A stretch of DNA of 64,000 nt from Fodinibius salinus. Its GTDB lineage: Bacteria; Bacteroidota; Rhodothermia; Balneolales; Balneolaceae. The notes under the pieces were generated by a model. It did no database searches and had not been told where the DNA came from. It worked only from the letters and a program-made list of their open reading frames with translations. How positions within the stretch are numbered: position 1 is the stretch's first letter; every line of letters starts with the position of its first letter. Shown here piece after piece: positions 34,791-42,027 of this stretch. A program made the translations under genes and the position numbers. Location of the stretch: positions 558,001 to 622,000 of the forward strand of contig NZ_VNHY01000002.1 in the NCBI RefSeq assembly GCF_008124865.1. Reading direction: 5' to 3'.

Positions 34791-35612
34791 ATGCAGCTAC
34801 CCAGCCTAAATAACGAAGATCGTTTTGCCCTTTCGGTTACGGGAGGCGTACATGTAGCGCTTGTTGTGTTTTTCGTGTTTTATACTTTTTCAATAGAAAC
34901 GAATGTTCGGCCTTCGTTTATCGAAGTAGAATTCGGGCAATTTAAATCCGGCAAGCCAACACAAAAAGCCGAAGAGAAAGCTGAACAGGTTGCCACGCGT
35001 CCCGATCCATCAGAAACCGAACCTGAAAAGCCTGAACCTGAAAAACCGGATCCCGTCGAAAAACAGGAATCCACAACGAAAGAAACCACAAAAGAAGTGG
35101 ATCTGTCTGACCAAGAGGAGCAGGTACAGGAAGAAGAGGTCAAAACTCCCGAAACTGACAAAGTGGATCCAAAGAAGGAAAATTCGACCGAGCAGCAGCA
35201 AGAAGTTACTGTGCCTCCCAAAACTGAAGAGGATGAGGTGCAACAACAAGGAGCAAAGAACAGCGGTGACGAAGAAGGAAATACCGGTGATGCTGATGCT
35301 GATCAGGGAACCGGGAATGAGCAGGAGAAGTCAGCCCCCTATGAATTGAAGTGGGAAGGTGACATTGAACGGAACCCTATGGTACAGCCGCTGCCTACTA
35401 ATACGACTGATGCCGAAGCAACAATCACCATCCGTTTTGAAGTGCAGCCCGACGGCACGGTGGGACGGATTATTCCACTGAAAAAAATGAATCCTGAGTT
35501 GGAGCGTGAAGTGATGAAGACCCTTCGCAGTTGGCGTTTTTCACGATTACCTCCCGGTGTACCACAGCAATCACAGTGGGGCACCATTACCTTCCGCTTC
35601 GTACTTGAGTGA
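34791..35612 (+). CDS. tonB: TonB family energy transducer
   Basis: A 273-residue TonB-like protein: one N-terminal membrane anchor (about 15-36, VTGGVHVALVVFFVFYTF), a long charged periplasmic linker of Glu/Lys/Pro/Gln (about 55-180), and a C-terminal TonB domain (about 200-273) with TITIRFEVQPDGTVGRI, REVMKTLRSWRFSRLP and a last strand GTITFRFVLE. It would contact a receptor in the outer membrane. Located directly after exbB-exbD. The plug-less barrel protein at the front of the same run of genes is a possible client. Confidence 0.92.
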   Translation: MQLPSLNNEDRFALSVTGGVHVALVVFFVFYTFSIETNVRPSFIEVEFGQFKSGKPTQKAEEKAEQVATRPDPSETEPEKPEPEKPDPVEKQESTTKETTKEVDLSDQEEQVQEEEVKTPETDKVDPKKENSTEQQQEVTVPPKTEEDEVQQQGAKNSGDEEGNTGDADADQGTGNEQEKSAPYELKWEGDIERNPMVQPLPTNTTDAEATITIRFEVQPDGTVGRIIPLKKMNPELEREVMKTLRSWRFSRLPPGVPQQSQWGTITFRFVLE

Positions 35613-35761
35613 TTTATCTAGCCGATATTTACTGACTAATGGAGAGTCTTGTTGTTGCCCTTCATTTATTATTTATACATTATCGGGTTGAAAGATCATG
35701 AATGGTTACTCCGTACTACACTGATAAGTACGGTTTAATATATGTGAAACCTTTTTATCTC

Positions 35762-37054
35762 ATGAAAAAAATATTATTGATAATTGTTTTTGCGTTAATT
35801 GCTTTTTCTTGCTCTGAGCAGCCAACGGCGGATAAGCAAGAAAATAAACAGGAAGAGGCTATTGCCAAACAACAAGGCTGCCTGGAAGAATCCACGGACA
35901 TCGAATATCCCTGTAAAAATGTAGAGCTGGTATCCCGCGTTTCAGCTAATGATTTACTCGGGGATAGGCTTAATGATATTTGGGGATGGACAGATCCGCA
36001 GACAGGCAAAGAATATGCACTGGTGGCACTTACCGATCGGGTGACATTTGTAGATATTTCAACACCCTCTGATCCTGCGGTTGTGGGTACGCTGCCGGAA
36101 TCAGTTGATGGAAGCAGTACATCGTCTGTTGCTTTCCATGATGATAATGAGGCAGAAAACAAATCGGCGTGGAGGGATCTGAAAGTATATCAAAATCATG
36201 CCTATATAGTGAGTGACGGACAGCCCCATGGACTACAAGTTTTTGACTTAACCAGACTTCGGGGGATCAGTAATCCACCGAAAACATTTAGCGAAGATCT
36301 GCACTATACTGATTTCGGTAATGCTCATAACATTGCCATCAATAAAGAATCAGGTTTTGCCTACGTGGTAGGATCCGACAGGTTTGGGGGCGGGTTATAC
36401 ATGTTGGACTTGAGCACCCCAAAAGATCCGCAACTTGTGGGCCACCATCAGGACCAAACGGTTGGGACTACTTCTCCCGGTTATGTACATGATACGCAGT
36501 GCGTGATGTACGATGGACCCGATACTGATTATGCTGGTCAGGAACTGTGCTTTAATGCCAGCGAATCGCATTTTATGATTTCCGATGTGTCTGACAAGCA
36601 GGCACCTGTCACGGTTGCCAAAAGCACGTATCCGGGCAATGAATATGCGCATCAAGGGTGGTTAACTGAAGATCAGCGTTATTTTTTGCTTGATGATGAG
36701 CTGGATGAATATAGAAATAATATAGTTACCCAAACATATATTTGGGACCTGCAGGATTTAGATAACCCCAAGTTAATTGGCACTTATGAATCAGCCCAGA
36801 CATCCATTGACCACAATCAATATGTGAAAGGCGATATGACCTACCAAGCCAATTATACGGCAGGCTTGCGTATCCTTAGTTTAAGCAATGTCGGTGATGG
36901 AAAGTTGAAAGAAGTGGCCTATTTTGATACCTATCCGGCTGGAGATGGACCAAATTTTGATGGAGCATGGAGCAATTATCCCTTCTTTGAAAGCGGATTG
37001 GTGATTGTCAGTGATGTATCAAACGGACTTTTCGTGTTGGATCCTAAATTATAA
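35762..37054 (+). CDS. Choice-of-anchor B lipoprotein with LVIVD-type repeats
   Basis: A 430-residue lipoprotein. The start at 35762 gives a lipoprotein signal peptide with lipobox ending FSCS (Cys17); an ATG 20 codons upstream would bury it. The body is a beta-propeller-like chain with repeated 'display' strands such as ALTDRVTFVDISTPSDPAVVG and GGLYMLDLSTPKDPQLVG (quoted pieces of the LVIVD repeat) plus MYDGPDTDYAGQELCFNA and AHQGWLTEDQRYFLLDDELDE, which mark the choice-of-anchor B family of extracellular proteins of unknown function. It is probably exposed on the outer membrane. The following secreted protein starts 11 bases later. Confidence 0.87.
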   Translation: MKKILLIIVFALIAFSCSEQPTADKQENKQEEAIAKQQGCLEESTDIEYPCKNVELVSRVSANDLLGDRLNDIWGWTDPQTGKEYALVALTDRVTFVDISTPSDPAVVGTLPESVDGSSTSSVAFHDDNEAENKSAWRDLKVYQNHAYIVSDGQPHGLQVFDLTRLRGISNPPKTFSEDLHYTDFGNAHNIAINKESGFAYVVGSDRFGGGLYMLDLSTPKDPQLVGHHQDQTVGTTSPGYVHDTQCVMYDGPDTDYAGQELCFNASESHFMISDVSDKQAPVTVAKSTYPGNEYAHQGWLTEDQRYFLLDDELDEYRNNIVTQTYIWDLQDLDNPKLIGTYESAQTSIDHNQYVKGDMTYQANYTAGLRILSLSNVGDGKLKEVAYFDTYPAGDGPNFDGAWSNYPFFESGLVIVSDVSNGLFVLDPKL

Positions 37055-37065
37055 ATGATATTGAT

Positions 37066-37704
37066 ATGAGACGTTTGTCCAGAGTATTTGCGGGAGTTGT
37101 CTTCGGTATTTTATTATTAAGTGCTAGTGCCACGGTGGCACAAGAGATGCAGGTATCGTCCAAACAACAGGTTGCTGCAGCAGTGAGTGCTGCCCCTGAT
37201 GAAATGCAGTCTGGTACAGCCGTTTTAGGATACAAAGATTCCGGCAAATTGATACAGCTCCGAGAGGGGAGTAATAAATTAATTTGCATTGCCGATAAGC
37301 CCGGAGATGATGAATTCCACGTGGCCTGCTACCACAAAGATTTGGAGCCCTTTATGAAGCGGGGACGCGAGCTTCGCGCACAAGGGTTATCAACAGCAAA
37401 AGTGGACAGCCTTCGCCGGGCAGAGGTTAAGGCCGGCAAGCTGGAGTTACCCCGCAAAGCAATGGCACTGTACTCATTGACTGCATCAAAAGGGAGTTAT
37501 GACTATGAAACGGGGACGATAACAAATGCATCGCCGCTCTATGTGATTTATGTACCCTTTGCCACTTCTACTACTACCGGCTTATCCGAAAAACCGGCTA
37601 GCAAGGGAGCACCCTGGATTATGGAACCCGGTAAACCATGGGCGCATATTATGGTAGTTACGGGGCGGAACGTAAGCAGTAGCACTGATGATGAAAACAA
37701 GTAG
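37066..37704 (+). CDS. Secreted protein of unknown function
   Basis: A 212-residue protein with a clear signal peptide (hydrophobic 8-24, cleavage after VAQ). I do not recognise the family. The mature part contains GTAVLGYKDSGKLIQLREGSNKLICIADKPGDDEFHVACYH (two Cys about 14 residues apart, quoted in pieces here as LICIADKPGDD and FHVACYHKDLEPFM), a helical RGRELRAQGLSTAKVDSLRRAE stretch (given in part) and SPLYVIYVPFATSTTTGL. It is only 11 bases after the choice-of-anchor B lipoprotein and likely co-expressed, so a joint extracellular role is possible. Confidence 0.75.
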   Translation: MRRLSRVFAGVVFGILLLSASATVAQEMQVSSKQQVAAAVSAAPDEMQSGTAVLGYKDSGKLIQLREGSNKLICIADKPGDDEFHVACYHKDLEPFMKRGRELRAQGLSTAKVDSLRRAEVKAGKLELPRKAMALYSLTASKGSYDYETGTITNASPLYVIYVPFATSTTTGLSEKPASKGAPWIMEPGKPWAHIMVVTGRNVSSSTDDENK

Positions 37705-37728
37705 CCTTTCCCTCATTCAAAGTATTAT

Positions 37729-37914
37729 TTAAAATCCAGTTGAACGGTACCGCTGAATGTAGTGGTCGCCAGTTTGGACTGCTGTCGTTACATCTGTTGT
37801 CTTAATCGTTTTGTTGGTGGATGCTTTGGCGGGGGTCATTAACAGTAAGGTCCCGAGCAATGATAACGTAAAAACGACTACGATTTGTTTGATATATTTT
37901 CTTCGTTTATTCAT
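37729..37914 (-). CDS. Possible small exported peptide
   Basis: A 61-residue open frame with a basic start (MNKRRKYIKQ), a hydrophobic core (IVVVFTLSLLGTLLLM) and an AKAS cleavage-like site, followed by 30 polar residues. The signal-peptide shape is convincing, but there is no clear ribosome binding site and no homologue I can name. It fills most of an otherwise empty interval of 378 bases (37705-38082). Confidence 0.4.
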   Translation of the reverse strand: MNKRRKYIKQIVVVFTLSLLGTLLLMTPAKASTNKTIKTTDVTTAVQTGDHYIQRYRSTGF

Positions 37915-38082
37915 GGTATGTGGTGCATAGTTTAATTTATGAAAGTAGCTAACAATAGCCCTTTACGATAGGGAGATAAAAGTGTTACAGCGGGAGCGCA
38001 AATTGCCGTAAATCAGTAGGAGAGATGCTCGCAATTCATTATTTTCTTTGCAGTTATTTTGATTGATAAAAATTACCACACC

Positions 38083-38934
38083 ATGAAACTACCATTTTTT
38101 CTCGCGAAACGATTTGTGGCGGGAGAATCTTTTGATCAGGCCATCCCCAAAGTAGAACAAATTAACAGCAAGGGTATTCACGTAACGCTCGACCTACTGG
38201 GCGAAAATGTGGATGATCGTGCCACCGCAGATGATACGGTACGAAGTTATATAAAGCTGCTGAATGATATTAACGAGGCGGGTCTTGACAGTACTATTTC
38301 TATTAAGCTCACTATGCTGGGGCTTGATATAGATCGGGAGTATTGCCGCAATAATTTGTTTGAGCTGTTGGATACTGCTCGCGAAACTGATCAGTTTGTC
38401 CGTATTGACATGGAAGGCTCTGACTATACCCAGCCTACTATTGATTTATTTAAGGAGGCACACAATGAATACGGCAGTCATGTAGGCATTGTATTGCAAG
38501 CCTATTTGTACCGTACAGAACAGGATGTCGCAGAGTTGGCAGAGATGGGTGCCGATGTTCGGATGTGCAAGGGGGCATACAGCGAACCCAAAGATATAGC
38601 ACTGCAGAAAATGGACGATATTCGCCAAGCCTTCAAGCAATACACCAAGGTATTGCTCGAAAAAACACCTTATCCCCGTATAGCTACTCATGATGATGAG
38701 CTTATCGACTGGGTACAAGGTTATGTTGATCAAAAAAATATATCACCGGATAATTTTGAATTCCAGATGTTGTATGGCCTGCGCCAACAAACTATGGAAG
38801 ATTTTGTGGCAAACGGATACAACGCCCGTATTTATGTACCCTTTGGCACTATGTGGTTTCCCTATTTCAAGCGCCGCCTGATGGAACGAAAAGAAAACAT
38901 CTGGTTTGTGTTGTCCACGCTATTCCAAAAATAA
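38083..38934 (+). CDS. Proline dehydrogenase
   Basis: A 283-residue monofunctional proline dehydrogenase, an FAD-dependent TIM-barrel enzyme that oxidises proline to pyrroline-5-carboxylate and passes electrons to the quinone pool. Markers: AKRFVAGES near 9, the DLLGENVDD strand near 42, VRIDMEGSDYTQPTIDLF near 115, VRMCKGAYSEPKDIA near 171 and the substrate-binding helix RIYVPFGTMWFPYFKRRLMER near 247-267 (quoted: YVPFGTMWFPYFKRRL) with its conserved Tyr and two Arg. Start at the ATG at 38083; an in-frame TTG at 38059 is less likely. No pyrroline-5-carboxylate dehydrogenase gene is nearby. Confidence 0.93.
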   Translation: MKLPFFLAKRFVAGESFDQAIPKVEQINSKGIHVTLDLLGENVDDRATADDTVRSYIKLLNDINEAGLDSTISIKLTMLGLDIDREYCRNNLFELLDTARETDQFVRIDMEGSDYTQPTIDLFKEAHNEYGSHVGIVLQAYLYRTEQDVAELAEMGADVRMCKGAYSEPKDIALQKMDDIRQAFKQYTKVLLEKTPYPRIATHDDELIDWVQGYVDQKNISPDNFEFQMLYGLRQQTMEDFVANGYNARIYVPFGTMWFPYFKRRLMERKENIWFVLSTLFQK

Positions 38935-38943
38935 CGCCTGAAT

Positions 38944-39318
38944 ATGTGGCTACAGCCTGAAATTCATCGGTATATTATGGCCACGGCTTTTGTTGTTACT
39001 GGCCTCTTGCACTTTATCAGGCCGCAGGTCTTTGTAAAGATTATGCCGGATTATATACCTTGGCATTTAGCAATGGTGTATGGTAGCGGTGTGGCGGAAT
39101 TGATGGGGGCCATAGGAATTCTGTTTCAAGAAACGAGGTTGTGGGCCGGAGGTGGTTTGATTTTGCTACTCATTGCAGTATTCCCGGCCAATATTAATAT
39201 GACAATAGAAGCGATAGAAAAAACAGGATACAGCTCGTGGTATTCTATTATAACTATAGCTCGACTTCCGCTACAATTTGTCCTCATCTACTGGGTGTAT
39301 TGGGCGTGTTTGAGATAG
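38944..39318 (+). CDS. DoxX family membrane protein
   Basis: A 124-residue protein with four membrane segments and the DoxX-family pattern: ATAFVVTGLLHFIRPQVFVKIMPDYIP near 14-40 (quoted short: GLLHFIRPQVFVKIMPDYIP), YGSGVAELMGAIGILF near 47 and the AVFPANINMTIE motif near 80. DoxX-like proteins are small inner-membrane proteins, some linked to quinone or thiosulfate metabolism, but most are unassigned. It begins nine bases after the proline dehydrogenase stop and is probably co-transcribed. Confidence 0.87.
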   Translation: MWLQPEIHRYIMATAFVVTGLLHFIRPQVFVKIMPDYIPWHLAMVYGSGVAELMGAIGILFQETRLWAGGGLILLLIAVFPANINMTIEAIEKTGYSSWYSIITIARLPLQFVLIYWVYWACLR

Positions 39319-39329
39319 CCGGGAATGTG

Positions 39330-39425
39330 AGAAGCTAGAACCAGTACCTGCTAAAAGCATTTGCATAGGTTGATTAAGCAGAAAAAGGATGAGCTTTAAT
39401 TTTTAACATTTTACTTCTAGCTTCT
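39330..39425. repeat. 11-bp perfect inverted repeat in the DoxX downstream region
   Basis: AGAAGCTAGAA (39330-39340) and TTCTAGCTTCT (39415-39425) are exact complements 74 bases apart, between the DoxX gene and the next gene. The spacer holds no gene. No target-site duplication is visible at its edges. Confidence 0.5.
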
Positions 39426-39468
39426 TTCGTTTTACGATTACGGCCTCATATCTTACAGATCTTGAATA

Positions 39469-41601
39469 ATGCCAAAAAAAGTAACACAAAATTACCTCTC
39501 GTATTTCCTGACTATAGCAACGGGAGTGGTCTTGCTTTTTATTCCTCTTTTGGGTGATCTCCATATCGAGTCGGCGATGCTTGCTACAGTGATCGGTTGT
39601 TTCTGGGGTGGATTTCGAGCATGTCGCGGGAATCCGAATGCTGATTTTCGAGCCGCTCTTCGGATTATCGGCTATTTATTTCTGGCAGGATTACCTTTAT
39701 TAGTAAATGCTATACTTACAGAATGCTTGAGCATCCACGGTCTTGCATTCTGGTTGCTTTTTCCGCCAACCGGTGTGTATTTTGGATATGCTATTGGCCG
39801 CCTGTTACGGAGTTTTCAGCTTTCCTTTCGCCGCCTGCTGTTAACGACAATCCTTCTTGCCCTGGGTATTGGCATATTTTTGTATGAGTTTTTCCACTAT
39901 CCCCAAGTGTATTTTTTTAATCATGTGTGGGGCGTGTGGCCGGGACCCATTTACGATGAGACGGTAAAACTCACAAAACCAATGGTATTTTTTCGGGCAC
40001 TTACCATATCTTGGATACTTTTATTGTGGCATATTCCAGCTTTTAGCCAAAAGCGGTACGCGCAATGGATCGTTGGTTTGTCAGCAATAGCGTTACTATT
40101 TGGATATACCCAGCTTACCAAGCAGGGAGTGCTTACTCCTCGCTCATATATTCAGGAGCAGCTAGGCGGGCACAAAACGACCGAGCATTTTGAGCTATAT
40201 TACGATCAACGGCTATATAGCGAATACGAAATTAATAAGCTGGCTGCTGAGCATGAATTTTATTTGCAGCAAATTACCGATGCTCTGACCCTGCCGTCTC
40301 GGGGTAAGAGCAACAAAATTGAAAGCTACCTGTACGGACATCCCTGGCAAAAGAAAGAACTGGTGGGAGCTAAATTTACCAGCTATGTCCCCATTTGGCT
40401 GCAACAGGATCAGCTGCATATTGCCAAGCAGCAAACGAAAAGTAGCCTTAAGCATGAGCTGGTGCATGTACTGGCCAAGCGATTTGGCAACAGACTGTTT
40501 AATGGTAGCTGGAGTATTGGGCTGATTGAAGGACTAGCCGTTGCTATTGATGGTGGTTCCTCTTCCACTTCTACCATCGATCAGATTGTGGTATCAGAGC
40601 AGCCTTATCCGACAGCTAAAGAATTGCAGCATAGTTTTTCTCTGCTGGGGTTTTATGGCGGACGGTCGGGCGTCAACTATATTACCAGCGGTTCGTTTAT
40701 CCGTTATTTGATGAATGAGTACCCTATATCCTTGCTTAAAGAGGCGTACCGCACAGCAGATATTGCTGCTTCGTACGGTAAAGACTGGCAGGTACTGGCC
40801 AACGGTTGGCACCGGCACCTAGATTCAATATCCGTTGATTCTGCGGATCAACAAACGGCCAGTCGTATCTTTCGTATTCCTTCACTGTTTGAGCAGGCCT
40901 GTCCTCACGTGCTATCTAATTTTGCAGCACGCTGGGATGAGTACCGGTTTTTAATGGCCAGTCATGATACAACCCAGGCACTAGCAGCGTTGGATGATGC
41001 GCTGGCCGCCGCCGACAGTGTAGCGTCTGTGAAAATAGAATGGAGTTTTCGTCAATTGGTTGCCGGCAAATTCGACAAGGTAAACAGAGTGGCGGCTTTG
41101 CAGGATACGACGGTAGAGCAGCATTTGCTTTATGCGGATGCATTTGCCATGAACGGTGATATTGAAACGGCTCGTCAATATTTGCGAAAAGCACGACAGC
41201 TTTTTAATCCCAAACAGGACTCACTGCTTAAGCCGGGCATGCAGGTTCGGCAGGATGACTGGCAGTGGAATATTTACAGACAGCTGCGCTATCAGAATTA
41301 TTGGCCGGACTCTGTAATTTTTGCAAAAACAAATTACCACATAAAAATCCGTACCCTTAAAAAAGCAATTAAAGAAGAGCGCTGGGAATTAGTTGAGCAA
41401 TATGGAAGGCAGCTCCTGCAGGTAAATCCCCGAAAGCGGTATGTTGACGAGTATCTGCTGTTTATTCATGAGCTTGCACTTCAGGGAAACCACAAGTTGG
41501 CAGAGCAATGGCGGAGAGTAGTATCAAAATTATCATTACGCCGCCGACAAGCTGAGCAATTGCAGAATGAAAGAGGGTGGCTAAAATTTATGAGCAAGTA
41601 G
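39469..41601 (+). CDS. Large polytopic membrane protein with gluzincin-type zinc peptidase motif
   Basis: A 710-residue protein in three parts. Residues 1-220 contain about seven hydrophobic segments. An extracytoplasmic peptidase-MA-like domain follows, with HELVH at 329-333 and a downstream Glu354 in LIEGLAVAID, the HExxH...E arrangement of zinc metallopeptidases of the gluzincin type (spacing about 20 residues). Residues about 480-710 are helical, with TPR-like repeats (LYADAFAMNGDIETARQYLRKARQLF, quoted short: GDIETARQYLRKARQL). I know of no named protein with this layout. Substrate unknown; a role in processing envelope or surface proteins is conceivable because the surface-protein operon is the convergent neighbour, 21 bases away. 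Confidence 0.8.
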   Translation: MPKKVTQNYLSYFLTIATGVVLLFIPLLGDLHIESAMLATVIGCFWGGFRACRGNPNADFRAALRIIGYLFLAGLPLLVNAILTECLSIHGLAFWLLFPPTGVYFGYAIGRLLRSFQLSFRRLLLTTILLALGIGIFLYEFFHYPQVYFFNHVWGVWPGPIYDETVKLTKPMVFFRALTISWILLLWHIPAFSQKRYAQWIVGLSAIALLFGYTQLTKQGVLTPRSYIQEQLGGHKTTEHFELYYDQRLYSEYEINKLAAEHEFYLQQITDALTLPSRGKSNKIESYLYGHPWQKKELVGAKFTSYVPIWLQQDQLHIAKQQTKSSLKHELVHVLAKRFGNRLFNGSWSIGLIEGLAVAIDGGSSSTSTIDQIVVSEQPYPTAKELQHSFSLLGFYGGRSGVNYITSGSFIRYLMNEYPISLLKEAYRTADIAASYGKDWQVLANGWHRHLDSISVDSADQQTASRIFRIPSLFEQACPHVLSNFAARWDEYRFLMASHDTTQALAALDDALAAADSVASVKIEWSFRQLVAGKFDKVNRVAALQDTTVEQHLLYADAFAMNGDIETARQYLRKARQLFNPKQDSLLKPGMQVRQDDWQWNIYRQLRYQNYWPDSVIFAKTNYHIKIRTLKKAIKEERWELVEQYGRQLLQVNPRKRYVDEYLLFIHELALQGNHKLAEQWRRVVSKLSLRRRQAEQLQNERGWLKFMSK

Positions 41602-41622
41602 TACAGGTGTTTTACAGTTCTG

Positions 41623-42027
41623 TCAGCTAAAAATGATCTGATTAATAGTGTCCCAAAATGTACTCTTGCTAATGGGCTTTTGGATGAATCCCTCTGCACC
41701 GGTGGCTTCCACTCTAGAGTTTACTTCAGTAGGACTGAGTGATGAAATGTACATAAAAGGAATATTTTGAATACCCGAATGGTTTTTTATCTCTTCAAAT
41801 AAGGTAAAACCATCTATTTCCGGCATTTCAATATCAGATATTATCAGATGGGGCTTCATTTCTGTCTGCTGCAGCTGTTCCAGCAAATGAAATCCATTGG
41901 TGAATGTTTTGACGGCATAACCCTTAGCAGTGAGCATCTTTTTTAAGATAATGTTGTGAAATTTACTGTCATCAATAACAAAAATATGACACTCATTTTC
42001 TGTAATAGAATTTATACTTTCGCTCAA
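41623..42027 (-). CDS. Single-domain response regulator (receiver only)
   Basis: A 134-residue CheY-like receiver with no output domain. The acidic pocket (Asp19, Asp20 in VIDDSK), phosphoacceptor Asp65 (IISDIEMPEIDG), Ser95 (YISS) and Lys117 (FIQKPIS) are all present, so phosphorylation is expected. The start is a TTG whose last bases overlap the stop of the preceding 1286-residue surface protein (TTGA), and no in-frame ATG precedes the domain, so translation is coupled. It ends the five-gene surface-protein operon. No histidine kinase gene lies in the window. Confidence 0.9.
   Translation of the reverse strand: MSESINSITENECHIFVIDDSKFHNIILKKMLTAKGYAVKTFTNGFHLLEQLQQTEMKPHLIISDIEMPEIDGFTLFEEIKNHSGIQNIPFMYISSLSPTEVNSRVEATGAEGFIQKPISKSTFWDTINQIIFS

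Noticed and set aside
39330-39425. MITE call for the 11-bp inverted repeat
   Set aside because: No flanking target-site duplication and only one copy seen in the window.
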